From NCBI GenBank assembly GCA_020310875.1, contig CM035417.1:105876647-105940646 (forward strand): a stretch of 64,000 bases of DNA, written 5' to 3'. Of the stretch, positions 34,688-47,034 are shown one piece after another (within the stretch, counting starts at the first letter, position 1; every line of letters starts with the position of its first letter). The notes below the pieces were generated by a model. The model worked only from the letters and a program-made list of their open reading frames with translations. It was not told the DNA's origin and ran no database searches. This stretch comes from Ceratopteris richardii (lineage: Eukaryota; Streptophyta; Polypodiopsida; Polypodiales; Pteridaceae). Made by a program: the position numbers and the translations under genes.

Positions 34688-35251
34688 TGTTGAAGCTCAA
34701 AGTCAAGGACAAAGCATGGAAGCACATCAAAAGGTGGACACATGAGGAAAGGGAGCAAGTAGGGAGCTCCAAGAAGTGTATGTCAAATTTTCAGAAGAAT
34801 CCCCTACAAAAATAGTGATTTTCATCACTAGAAACCATTGTAAATACCATTATCTATTTTTAGTAACTCCATTTTGTTCAAGCCGAGGAGTCCTCGAGCT
34901 TGAGGAGTATTAGAAGTACCATCATACCAATTTTCATAATTTTTAGACTTCGTTTGAGCCCTCAAATAAGCCCTGGAACCTAATTTTTAACTAGGCCGGA
35001 CACTAGGTCTGGACAGGGCCAAAACTAGTCAAAAAACTATAAAAAGAGCTAGAGAGCTCATTTTTGAGGTTAGCTTGTTAGAGAATAGAACTTTTGTAAG
35101 AGAACTCTTTTGCAATCTAAGCTTTCCATTGTTCCTCTCTTTGATCTTACTTTGTGCGCGTGTGTGTGTATGTGTGTGCATGTTTGTGTGCTTTCACGCA
35201 CGCACTTGTGCCTTCACTTGCTCGTGGTCTTCATACCGGTCCTCACGTCTC
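34688..35251 (+). repeat. 3' LTR of the Tat/Athila-like element, probably end-truncated
   Basis: 564 bp, matching 22137-22700 with two visible differences (CATCGTGCC versus CATCATACC). It ends at CACGTCTC and passes straight into LINE sequence, without the 45 bases that follow in the left copy, without a CA terminus and without a clear target duplication. TATA box at 35038-35046. Confidence 0.85.
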
Positions 35252-36106
35252 GAAGAAGAAAATGCATTCTGAGGGAAATCGAGCAGATGCTTGCTTCTGA
35301 AGGTTCCTAGGATAGAATCTTGTTTCTTTAGGATAGATTGAAATATGAGGAGTACATTGAAGCTAGTAGCATTCTCTCTTCTACAAGAGAATTTCGGGCT
35401 AGGAATATGGATAGACCTACCAATTGCATGTTAGGAAAAGTAAAGAATTCATTTTGTTGATGATGAAAAGGTCTGGTGGTTTTGCTCTCCATGTTGAGGC
35501 AAATTTGCAAGAGGCTACTCGCTTCTTTACTTATTTTTTCTCTAGTTCTCTTAAGTGGGGGGAGGATATCCGTAGTGCCAGAGCCTCAATTGCTCTTAAA
35601 AGGAAAAAGACTATTCCTATTGGCCTGGGTTCCCTGCTGGACCTGCCCCTCACTGCCGTTGAGATTAAAGAAAGCATAGATAAACTGAAAACTTGCAAAA
35701 CTCCTGGGCTTGATGGCCTTCCCAATGAGTCTTTCATTGCACTTGATGACTTCCTGACTCCCTTCATTCTCTTGATTTGGAAAGAATCTATTAGTAAAAG
35801 CACTGTTCGTATTGAGATCAACACTAGAGTTATAAAATTGATCCATAAAAGGGGACTTAAAGAAAATCTTAACAATTGGAGACCTATTACCTATTTGACC
35901 ACCATCTATAAGATTTTGGCTTCCTCTCTTGCCAAGACACTCAGTCCCCTCATGAAAGAAATCATCCTTCCTAAACAAAAAAGCTTTATTAAGGGTAGAT
36001 TCATTGTAGATGCTATCATCTCCTTGTGGGGTGGGATTGACTATGCTAAGGAATCTAATCAACCTTATTATCTCATCAAAATAGATTTTGACAAAGCCTA
36101 TGATAG
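35252..36106 (+). pseudogene. LINE reverse transcriptase fragment (S1, continued)
   Basis: Resumes the LINE split at 22136. After a stop-broken lead (35252-35424) the RT reads LPLTAVEIKESIDKLKTCKTPGLDGLPNESF, GLKENLNNWRPITYLTTIYK, KSFIKGRFIVDAIISLW and YYLIKIDFDKAYDR (the first catalytic Asp block). It is cut at AYDR by the junction with S2, so the FADD catalytic box is absent. Frame open from 35424 to the junction. Confidence 0.9.
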
Positions 36107-39100
36107 GTCAAAACTGGAGATATCTTGATACATGTAGAGTGCCCACTTCCAAAGTTCACTCTACCCAAGAGTAGACAAAACAACTTCCAAATTAGAAATG
36201 TTGGGTGAAGAGGAGCTCTAACTAGACCCAAGGACTAGAGGAGGGATATTGATGGATTTATTCGATTAGCGTACTCTTTATTCGAAAGTGGTCTATGTAC
36301 AAACAATGTTTCTTTCTCTTACCTATAATATAGTTTGATCCTAAATACATTTAACAAGGGTAAAGGCTCATGCTTTAATGTGGTGATGCAAGCTACTATA
36401 TTGTCATATGCCCATCCGAGCAAGGTTTTGAGATTCTTTCCCATGCTTATAGTGTTCATAGGCATAAAAGTCTTTTCCATGTCCCAGTTTTGAAAGGAGT
36501 CATCTTTGCCCATCCTTTCTTGTGCTTCGTAGGATTGGTGTCTCTACTTCAGGACTTCCACCATATAGGATTCACCTTCATTTTCTTAATTTCTTTACCT
36601 TGACTTTCCTTTCCCTGGTTATTTGTTTATTCTTCCTATGTTGATGCTTGCTTTTCCTCTGTTTTCCATGGCGTGCATAAGAAGGGTTCTCTTTCTATCT
36701 ACACTTTCTGCATCCTTGCTTCCTCCCATGTATTGATCTCATGCTCTACTTGCATCTGACTCCTTCCTCGTGGATGCCAATGTTGTAAATTTATGTTGCA
36801 CTTTACCATGCCGAAGCCATTGAATTTCCATTGTAGATATTGAACGTCTATACAATGTTTCTCACCTCATTGGAAGAACATCCTTGCTTATATGGAGAAA
36901 AGTCGTATTTGGCTAGCCTGTCATAGTCTGACTTGTAGAAAAGTATAATGGAAAACGAAGTATTTCAAGAATACTACTTGTAGTATAAGGAAAACGCTTC
37001 CATCCTTAAGACCCTCACTTTAGGTGTTGTATGCCTTCACACCCTCTAAACAAAAGGTCCTACACTAAATATCAACTAAACTTGAACGCGTCCTACATAA
37101 CTCTCCACCACAAATGAAGTAGAGAAGGGACTTTGTCCTAACCATAGACAATCGTATAAAGAGTCTATAGAAGATCTCTTTTTGACTTTCACTTGGCTCT
37201 CATGTGGTGGGATTACTGTTTAAGAAGTCCGTACAAAGATATACCTATGATATGGATATTTACCTCTAACACACATTTTTTAATAGATCTTTGTTTCAGA
37301 TATTATACTCTTCTAATTCACGTTTATGTCGTCAGAATTAAAGAGTCCGAATCAAGTTTTTTTTATGGTTAAAAAAATTATGAATCGATACAGATTTTCC
37401 ATGCAGCATTCAATCCATCTTTAAAATTTAATCAAATTATCTACAAACTCTTAAATCACTTACCTTATTCTATTCGGAGAAAGTATGAAGCCGCGGACGG
37501 ATGATCTTCTTTATACGGAACTCCGAGTATGGAAACGATTAGCTCTTTGCTGCCATGGTGATCTCTATCCTGTTCCATCTCCATCTTCATATGAAGTATT
37601 TGCAGATATTCATGCTCCATGCTACAATCTTTACATCTGTCCTTGACGGTGTTTTTAATGTCTCTCAATTACTTTAACATGAACCATTCCATGGTGATCG
37701 CTATCCTGATTCGTCGGCATCTTCGTAAGGAATAGTTGCAGATCTTTCTGCACACATATGCATGCCTACATACTACCTATCCAGTGATTTCTAACATACT
37801 TCCTCCAATCCTTTCGTAACTCATAATGGGTCCTTACCATCGTACCAAGGGTATGCAGGAGTTTAGCCACACCACATGAAAAAAAGATAGAGCGAAGCTT
37901 GGAGACCTCCACGTCTTTGTAGACACAACATGACAACCAATAACATAAGGATGTGATTATTGAGATCATACGTCTGAAGGGGTGCGAACGTGAGCACGCT
38001 TTCCATCATCACTAGAGGGGCCTGATAACATGGTATCCAACAATCAAGCAGATTCCTTTTTTGGATAAGTAATCATAGAGTGAAATGTCTATCATCTATC
38101 GAGCAATGATTTGTTGCTATCCAACAACCAAAGTAGTGCAGAAAGCTTTAACAGATAATCAATCATATAGCAACTTTTCGTCATCACTAGAGGGATGCTA
38201 TCGTGGTACTCAGCAATGAAAGGCTTTCAGAGTTCTATATTATAACTAGTCATACACACCTGTAGATCCTGCAAGAGTGCCTGGAAGTTCAGTATTGTCC
38301 ACATCATTTTCATTCATCGGCTATCAACAGCATGTAGCTTTCTGTATGTTCCTTAGCCTACATTCATCCCATGTTCTTGCTTCATGGGAATCTAAGCTTG
38401 GTAATTTAATTTCTTTCTTAAAGATCACTAACTGAAATGGTCCCATTATTCTAGTGGGAGACTTCAAGATGGTTACCTCCCTGAATGATAGATGCAACAG
38501 AAAGGCAGCTCTATTCATGGTCAAGAACGACAAGCTTGGCTTAGGCTTGTTTCTACTCATGACCTGAGTGACATTTCTTACCTTTCAAATTTTACTTGGA
38601 ATCATAAAGATCTTGGTGAGAATCACCTAGCAACTAGGATTGATAGGTGCCACATCTCCATCCCCATTTTCAACAATTTTGGGATGCCAGTGTCCACTGA
38701 CAAGACTATATGTATATTTGATCATATGCCCTTGTTTATCACTTTAAAACACAACTGTCTGTCTTTAAAGGCGAGTTGGACTCATCTTGACTTATCCCTT
38801 TTCCCTATGTCATAGAAAAAACTAAGGCCATCTTTACTCACGAGTTTAGAAGCCATAGTAGCCCATGTGTTGCTTGGGCCAAATCCATTAGAGATGTTCG
38901 GGTCCTTTGTACCTATTACAAGAACATTAAAAAGGGCATTAGGGTTTGAAGAAGAAAATGCATTATGAGGGAAATCGAGCAAATCCTTGCTTCTAAAGGT
39001 TCCTAGGATAGAATCTTGTTTCTTTAGGATAGATTGAAATATGAGGAGTACATTGAAGCTAGTAGCATTCTCTCTTCTACAAGAGAATTTTGGGCTAGGA

Positions 39101-40037
39101 ATATGGACAGACCTACCAATTGCATGTTAGGAAAAGTAAAGAATTCATTTTGTTGATGATGAAAAGGTGTGGTGGTTTTGCTCTCCATGTTGAGGAAAAT
39201 TTGCAGGAGGCTACTCGCTTCTTTACTTCGTTTTTCTCTAGTTCTCTTAAGTGGGGGGAGGATATCCGTAGTGCTCGAGCCTCAATTGCTCTTAAAAGGG
39301 AAAAGACTATTCCTATTGGCCTTGCTTCCCTCCTGGACCTGCCCCTCACTACCGTTGAGATTAAAGAAAGCATAGATAAATTGAAACCTTGCAAAACTCC
39401 TGGGCTTGATGCCACCAATGAGTCTTTCATTGCACTTGATGACTTTCTGACTCCCTTCATTCTCTTGATTTGGAAAGAATCTATTAGTAAAAGCACTCTT
39501 CCTATTGAGATCAACACTAGAGTTATAAAATTGATCCATAGAAGGGGACTTAAAGAAAATCTTAACAATTGGAGACCTATTACCTATTTGACCACCATCT
39601 ATAAGATTTTGGCTTCCTCTCTTGCCAAGAGACTCAGTTCCCTCATGAAAGAAATCATCCTTCCTAAACAAAAAAGCTTTATTAAGGGTAGATTCATTGT
39701 AGATGCTATCATCTCCTTGTGGGGAGGGATTGACTATGCTAAGGAATCTAATCAACCTTATTATCTCATCAAAATAGATTTTGACAAAGCCTATGATAGA
39801 ATAGAATGGGACTTTGTTCTTCAGTCTCTCCATGACATAGGAGCTGGGAAAGACTTGAGTAGAGCTGTTAGCACCTTTTTTGGGAATGCTCACTCTCAAA
39901 TCTCCATTCGTGGCTCATATCTCCTCACTTTAGGCTTAGAAGATCTATTTTTCAAGGGTGCCTCCTTGCCCTCCTCCTCTTTGTTATTGCTAGTGATGCC
40001 CTTGGGTGGCTGATCAAAGATGCATTGAATAATAGAC
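36107..40037. repeat. Tandem unit S2, 5'-truncated and internally deleted
   Basis: Starts at the point equivalent to 17144 in S1, sharing only TAG with the LINE at the junction. It runs collinear to about 36832, then jumps to the equivalent of 20101, losing about 2.2 kb including the protease relic. It then continues through the LINE to AATAATAGAC at 40037. No Tat/Athila-like insertion is present. Confidence 0.88.
38423..40030 (+). pseudogene. LINE endonuclease/RT fragment (S2)
   Basis: Same LINE as in S1, uninterrupted. Endonuclease part 38423-38940 (GDFKMV, TWNHKDLGENHLATRIDRCH, FDHMPLFITL) with a frameshift in the AACAGAAAGG run and a small deletion near 38800. The RT part is open 39120-40013 (CKTPGLDATNESF with one codon lost, NNWRPITYLTTIYK, KIDFDKAYDRIEWDFVL). 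A frameshift near 39950 separates it from CLLALLLFVIASDALGWLIKD. It ends at the unit junction before the FADD box. Confidence 0.9.
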
Positions 40038-41109
40038 CAAGTGGCACCCAAGTGAGAGATCTAGAGCATTACCTTTTATGAGTAATAAGAGAGAGAGAGA
40101 GAGATTTAATGAGTCACCACACGGCTTGGTGGTCAACATTATCTCCATCTCCATGCATCGCTGGGTTCACTGAGTGAATCATCTTCTTCACCTCAGATTT
40201 TCCAAAACTAGGAGGATCATTGGAGAATTAACAAAATGGTACATGGCAGACACTCATGTAGACATACTGATGCGAGAAGCACCAAAGATATCCAAAAATA
40301 GATTGAAAGCTTTCCAAAACCAAATATTCCAGATAACGGACTGAAGGATTCCTTAACCAAAGACTTTGGAAGTAGGTCAAAACTGGAGATATCGTGATAC
40401 ATGTAGAGTGCACACTTCCAAAGTTCACTCTACCCAAGAGTAGACAAAACAACTTCCAGATCAGAAATGTTGGGTGAAGAGGAGCTCTAACTAGACCCAA
40501 GGACTAGAAGAGGGATATTGATGGATTTATTCGATTAGTGTAATCTTTATTCGAAATTGATCTATGTACAAACAATGTTTCTTTCTCTTACCTATAATAT
40601 AGTTTGATCCTAAATACATTTAACAAGGGTAAAGGCCTATCCTTTAATGTGGTGATGCAAGCTACTATATTCTCATATGCCCATCCGAGCAAGGTTTTGA
40701 GATTCTTTCCCATGCTTATAGTGTTCGTAGGCATAGAAGTCTTTTCCATGTCCCAGTTTTGAAAGGAGTCATCTTTGCCCATCCTTTCTTGTGCTTTGTA
40801 GGATTGGTGTCTCTACTTCAGGACTTCCACCATATAGGATTCGCCTTCACTTTCTTAATTGCTTGACCTTGTTTTTCCTTCCCCTGGTTATTTGTTTATT
40901 CTTGCTATGTTGATGCTTGCTTTTCCTCTCTTTTCCATGGCGTGCAAAAAAAGGGTTCTTTTTCTTTCTACACTTGCTGCATCCTTGCTTCCTCCCATGT
41001 ATTGATCTGATGCTCTACTTGCATCCGACTCCTTCCTTGTGGATGCCAATGTTGTAAATTTATGTTGCACTTTACCATGCCGAAGCCATTGAATTTCCAT
41101 TGGATAACC

Positions 41110-41706
41110 TTAGTGCATGTGATAATATAGCACACATGGGATTTCTACACATAGTTTTCCTACCATAAGAACTTCTTCAAATAGGATGTTCAACTCTGAG
41201 GGATTTTTACCTTGACCACATGATTCTACTATCAAGGTAGTGACACCCTTTTTTGCATAATCTAGTTCAGCTTTCATTTGCAACTTCTTCACTTTATCTT
41301 GATCATGTACCCACATATAATTTTGCCCCCAATCATGGATGATCTTTGCATGTCTCATCCATGGTCTTCCGAGCCGTAAATGAAAACCCCCATTGATAGA
41401 AGGAAGTCATAGTATAACAAAATATAGGATACACTTAGACCATTGCCCCATCAGTTCTAGCCTCTTGACTATTCTAATTGGCTTCACCTTGCTTTGGTCT
41501 ACCATCGTAACCATGAATTGTGCTTCCTTAGGTAGTTCCAGTCCTAGCCTCTTCATCATTGATTCTGGCATCAGGTTTATTCTAGATTCACCATCTATAA
41601 TCAGTCCATCAATTTCTTGACTTACTATTTCAATTTTTATTCGTGGACTATGGTAGTGAGTCAATGGGGCTTGCATTATGAAACAATTACTTAGAACAAC
41701 CTCCAT
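41110..41706 (-). pseudogene. Antisense Ty3/gypsy-like aspartic protease relic (in S3)
   Basis: Copy of 17879-18529: LIIDGESRINLMPESMMKRL and, after a frame change, RHAKIIHDWGQNYMWV. DGES again replaces the protease consensus, so that change predates the duplication. Not functional. Confidence 0.65.
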
Positions 41707-44700
41707 AGAAACTCGGCTCCCAATGAAGCGAGAGTAAAAATTTTACTTTAAAGCCTTGCATCCATACATAGTAGATACTATAGACCTACATGTTGGTATG
41801 TATTCGTCAATATCTCACCTGCTAATGAAGGTTTTTCGTGGAATTTATGATGCATTTTGGTGCCACACATTCTAGATCTTGTTGGACCAAATGGTTCACA
41901 TCGTCTATCATTGTTTCCTTCCTTTGTTCATGATCCTAACCCTTCTATGATTCTATGTTCTGATTAGACAAGGGAATCTCTCGTCTTTGCACTCCCTTTT
42001 CAATACACATCTTGGGCTCTCCTTTTGCCTTGGCTAGAGGTGTTTTCCTTTCGACACTGATATTCTCCATCTTGACACACTCATATACCTTCTCAGATTC
42101 CCTCATGTTATCTTATTTTTTTGCAAACATGTTGGAACAGCTCTTCCAATGCTAGCTTCTCCACTTGTACCACTTCCTTGTTGTATTCTAGTACCCTTGT
42201 TTTCCACCACCTCATCCTGCTCTTTTGTTCCCTTCTAAGGCGTTCTCCATATTCTTAGTTAGGAGATTTCCTATAATTGTACTACATTATTTGTTGGTGC
42301 GTCTCTAGTTGGAAATGGCTCTACTAAAATATGAAAAGCATTATTTATAGGATTTTTTCTTGCGATAGCGTATTCAGTCTCTCTTGTAGTGGTCTCTTGA
42401 CTCTGGACAATTGGAGCACAGAATTGCATTTTCTAGCAATAGGCACCGAGCTTGCATATGAACATATTCTCATGTGCATATGCGCCTTTTCATGTGCAAG
42501 CGATGTATTTGATTTATCTGATTCTCATTTAAGATATGTTTCCAGGTCATAAGCCTTTGATTTTATCAATGATGATATATTGCGTGACTTAAATTATACA
42601 GATGAATCTACCGTTGATGACTTAACTTGCCTTATTGTACATAATACTCTTCAGCGCCTGTTTTACGAAATTCGTGCCAAATATAATACTGCTAGAACTT
42701 GAAAATATATCTCTGCTAGTCTTCTATTTTGTTGTAAAAACTATCCCTGATGACGCAAATTCTAGATCATTAGAGGCGATGCATGAAGATCAGATTTTTT
42801 TTTTCCTTCAACTTTTTTTTATTCCTACTTCCTTCAATGCATCTCTCCGTTGAGCATAAGCAAGTGGAATGATAGAATATGAAAACTCAATAAATAGTTC
42901 TCCTCTACGAATCGGAAGGACAAACAAGATCATAGCTCATCCCCTTTGATTCTTGAATGTGAAAGAGACCTAAAACCGAACGGTTATACAAGTTCGTGTT
43001 AGTTCATTTGTTCGGGATTATTCAAGATGATGTTCCTAATTTAGTTTGGATCATATGCATATATCTTCTTGAATGATGAATTTAATTTTCATTTTTCTAG
43101 TTCAAATTTTCCGTGCAATAAAAGATTTATCAAATTAAATTCCAATTAATAATGAGATTTGTATCTTTGTTTTTGTTTTCTCTAAAATCAGCACTACAAT
43201 GTATGCATGTGCACCTTGTAGGAGATACAAAAGAAAAGAGAGTAGAAATGCATGCTAAATTAGAGGTTAAAATCTATTTACATCTAAGCAAGTTTGCAAA
43301 TGTACACTCTAAATAGACTTTACAGTAATCAAGGTAGATATTGAACGTCTATACAATGTTTCTCACCTCATTGGAAGAACTTCGTTGCTTATATGGAGAA
43401 AAGTCGTTTTTGGTTAGCCTGTCATAGTCTGACTTGTAGAAAAGTATAATGGAAAACGAAGTATTTAAAGAATACTACTTGTAGTATAAGGAAAACGCTT
43501 CCATCCTTAAAACCCTCACTTTAGGTGTTGTATGCCTTCACACCCTCTAAACAAAAGGTCCTACACTAAATATCAACTAAACTTGAATGCGTCCTACATA
43601 ACTCTCCACCACAAATGAAGTAGAGAAGGGACATTGTCCTAACCATACACAATCGTATATAGAGTCTATAGAAGATCTCTTTTTGACACTCACTTGGCTC
43701 TCATGTGGTGGGATTACTGTTTAAGAAGTCTGTACACAGATATATCTATGATATGGATATTTACCTCTAACACACATTTTTAATAGATCTTTGTTTCAGG
43801 TATTCTACTCTTCTAATTCACGTTTATGTCGTCAGAATTAAAGAGTCCGAATCAAGTTTTTTTTATGGTTAAAAAAATTATGAATTGATACAGATTTTCC
43901 TTGCAACATTCAATCCATCTTTAAAATTTAATCAAATTATCTGCAAACTCTTAAATCACTTACCTTATTCTATTCGCAGAAAGTACGAATTCGGGGATGG
44001 ATGATCTTCTTTAAATGGGAGTCCAAGTATGGAAAAGATTAGCTCTTTGCTGCCATGGTGATCTCTATCTGTTCCATCTGCATCTTCATATGGAGTATTT
44101 GCAGATATTCATGCTCCATGCTACAATCTTTACATCTGTCCTTGACGGTGTTTTCACTGCCTCTTGATTACTTTAACATGAACCATTCCATGGTGATCGC
44201 TATCCCGATTCGTAAGCATCTTCATAAGGAATAGTTGTAGATCTTTCTGCACACATATGCGTGCCTACATACTACCTATCTAGTGATGTTTAACATGCTT
44301 CCTCCATTGCTTTCGTACCTCATAATGGGTCCTTACCATCGTACCAAGGGTATGCAGGAGTTTAGCCACACCACATGAAAACAAGATAGAGCAAAGCTTG
44401 GAGACCTCCACGTCTTTGTAGACACAACGTGACAAGCAATAACATAAGGACGCGATTATTGAGATCATACGTCTGAGGGGGTGCGAAAGTGAGCACGCTT
44501 TCCATCATCACTAGAGGGGCCTGATAACATGATATTCAGCAATCAAGTAGATTCCTTTTTTGGATAAGTAATCATAGAGTGAAATGTCTATCATCAATCG
44601 AGCAATGATTTGTTGCTATCCAACAACCAAGGTAATGCAGAACGCTTTAGCAGATAATCAATCATATAGCAACTTTCCGTCATCACTAAAGCGATGCTAT

Positions 44701-44922
44701 CGTGGTACTCAACAATGAAAGGCTTTGAGAGTTCTATATTATAACTAGTCATACACACCTGTAGATCCTGCAAGAGTGCCTGGAAGTTCAGTATTGTCCA
44801 CGTCATTGTCATTCATCGGCTATCAACAGCATGTAGCTTTCTGTATGTTCCTTATCCTACATTCATCCCATGTTCTTGCTTCATGGGAATCTAAGCTTGG
44901 TAATTTAATTTCTTTCTTAAAG

Positions 44923-46545
44923 ATCACTAACTTAGTTGGTTCCATTATTCTGGTGGGAGACTTCAACATGGTTACCTCCCTTAATGATAGATGCAACAAA
45001 AAAGGAAGCTCTATTCATGGTCAAGAACGGCAAGCTTGGCTTAGGCTTGTTTCTATTCATGACCTGAGTGACATTTCTTACCTTTCAAGTTTTAGTTGGA
45101 ATCATAAAGATCTTGGTGAGAATCACCTAGCTACTAGGATTGAAAGGTGCCACATCTCCATCCCCATTTTCAACAATTTTGGGATGCCAGTGTCCACTGA
45201 CAAGACTATAGGTATATTTGATCATATGCCCTTGTCTATCACTTTGAAACACAACTGTCTGTCTTTAAAGGTGAGTTGGACTCATCTTGACTCATCCCTT
45301 TTGCATCTTCCCTATGTCATAGAAAAAACTAAGTCCATCTTTACTCGCCACTTTAGAAGCCATAGTAGCCCATGTGTTGCTTGGGCCAAATCCATTAGAG
45401 ATGTTCGGGTCCTTTTTACCTATTACAAGAACATTAAAAAGAGCATTAGGGCTCGAAGAAGAAAATGCATTTTGAGGGAAATCGAGCAGATCCTTGCTTC
45501 TGAAGGTTCCTAGGATAGAATCTTGTTTCTTTAGGATATATTGAAATATGAGGAGTACATTGAAGCTAGTAGCATTCTCTCTTCTACAAGAGAATTTTGG
45601 GCTAGGAATATGGATAGACCTACCAATTGCATGTTAGGAAAAGTAAAGAATTCATTTTGTTGATGATGAAAAGGTCTGGTGCTTTTGCTCTCCATGTTGA
45701 GGCAAATTTGCAAGGGGCTACTCGCTTCTTTACTTATTTTTCTCTAGTTCTCTTAAGTGGGGGGAGGATATCCGCACTGCCAAAGCCTCAATTGCTCTTA
45801 AAAGGGAAAAGACTATTGCTATTGGCCTGGCTTCCCTACTGGACCTGCCCCTCACTGCCGTTGAGATTAAAGAAAGCATAGATAAACTGAAACCTTGCAA
45901 AACTCCTGGGCTTCATGGCCTTCCCAATGAGTCTTTCATTGCACTTGATGACTTCCTGACTCCCTTCATTCTCTTGATTTGGAAAGAATCTATTAGTAAA
46001 AGCACTCTTCCTATTGAGATCAACACTAGAGTTATAAATTGATCCATAAAAGGGGACTTAAAGAAAATCTTAACAATTCGAGACCTATTACCTTTTTGAC
46101 CACCATCTATAAGATTTTGGCTTCCTCTCTTGCCAAGAGACTCAGTCCCCTCATGAAAGAAATCATCCTTCCTAAACAAAAAAAGCTTTATTAAGGGTAG
46201 ATTCATTGTGGATGCGATCATCTCCTTGTGGGGAGCGATTGACTATGCTAAGGAATCTAATCAACCTTATTATTTCATCAAAATAGATTTTGACAAAGCC
46301 TATGATAGAATAGAATGGGACTTTGTTCTTCAGTCTCGCCATGACATAGGAGCTGGGAAAGACTTGAGTAGAGCTGTTAGCACCTTTTTTGGGAATGCTC
46401 ACTCTAAAATCTCCATTCGTGGCTTATATCTCCTCACTTTAGGCTTAGAAGATCTATTCTTCAAGTGTGCCTCCTTGACCCCCTCCTCTTGTTATTGCTA
46501 GTGATGCCCTTGGGTGGCTGATCAAAGATGCATTGAATAATAGAC
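44923..46545 (+). pseudogene. LINE endonuclease/RT fragment (S3)
   Basis: The endonuclease is intact in one frame to 45513 (LVGDFNMVTSLNDRCNKKG, SWNHKDLGENHLATRIERCH, FDHMPLSITL). The RT is broken by frameshifts near 45735, 46036 and 46180. RT motifs present are PGLHGLPNESF, PFILLIWKESI, IDFDKAYDRIEWDFVL and ASDALGWLIKD. Truncated at the unit boundary before FADD, as in S2. Confidence 0.9.
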
Positions 46546-47034
46546 CAAGTGGCACCCAAGTGAGAGATCTAATGTGAAAGAGACCTAAAACCGAATGGTT
46601 ATACAAGTTCGTGTTAGTTCATTTGTTCGGGATTATTCAGCATGATGTTCCTAATTTAGTTTGGATCATATGCATATATCTTCTTGAATGATGAATTTAA
46701 TTTTCATTTTTCTAGTTCAAATTTTGCGTGCAATAAAAGATTTATCAAATTAAATTCCAATTAATACTGAGATTTGTATCCTTGTTTTTGTTTTCTCCAT
46801 AGATCAGCACTTCAATGTATGCATGTGCACCTTGTAGGAGATACAAAAGAAAAGAGAGTAGAAATGCATGCTAAATTAGAGGTTAAAATCTATTTACATC
46901 TAAGCAAGTTTGCAAATGTACACTCTTAATAGGCTTTACAGTAATCAAGGTAGATATTGAACGTCTATACAATGTTTCTCACCTCAATGGAAGGACATCC
47001 TTGCTTATATAGAGAAAAGTCGTATTTGGTTAGC
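46546..47034. repeat. Tandem unit S4, short remnant
   Basis: The first 25 bases match the S start (CAAGTGGCACCC), then a jump to the equivalent of about 19732, collinear to the equivalent of 20184, where homology stops at TTAGC. This is the right end of the array. Confidence 0.85.

Larger units (their letters stand above)
22137..35251 (+). mobile_element. Tat/Athila-like Ty3/gypsy LTR retrotransposon, 13.1 kb
   Basis: Young element inserted in the LINE of S1. It has two 564-bp LTR copies that differ at about two positions, a tRNA-Asp PBS, a palindrome-rich leader, a 9.4-kb frame (gag, PR, RT, RNase H, two H2C2 zinc domains, IN core, then a second protease-like ORF), a 1.1-kb 3' region and a strong polypurine tract. 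Placement in Tat/Athila rests on the Asp-tRNA primer, the large size, the long non-coding flanks and the lack of a chromodomain. The same LINE site is uninterrupted at 38945, 45455 and 52170. No clean target duplication is visible: the right LTR appears to have lost its end. Confidence 0.95.
40038..46545. repeat. Tandem unit S3, the most complete copy (6.5 kb)
   Basis: From CAAGTGGCACCC to AATAATAGAC. Collinear with S1 at 16798-22136 plus 35252-36106 and extends about 440 bp further through the LINE. Relative to S1 it lacks 11-13 bases near 40199 and has a longer GA run at 40089. Body at 41707-44922 non-coding as in S1. Confidence 0.9.
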
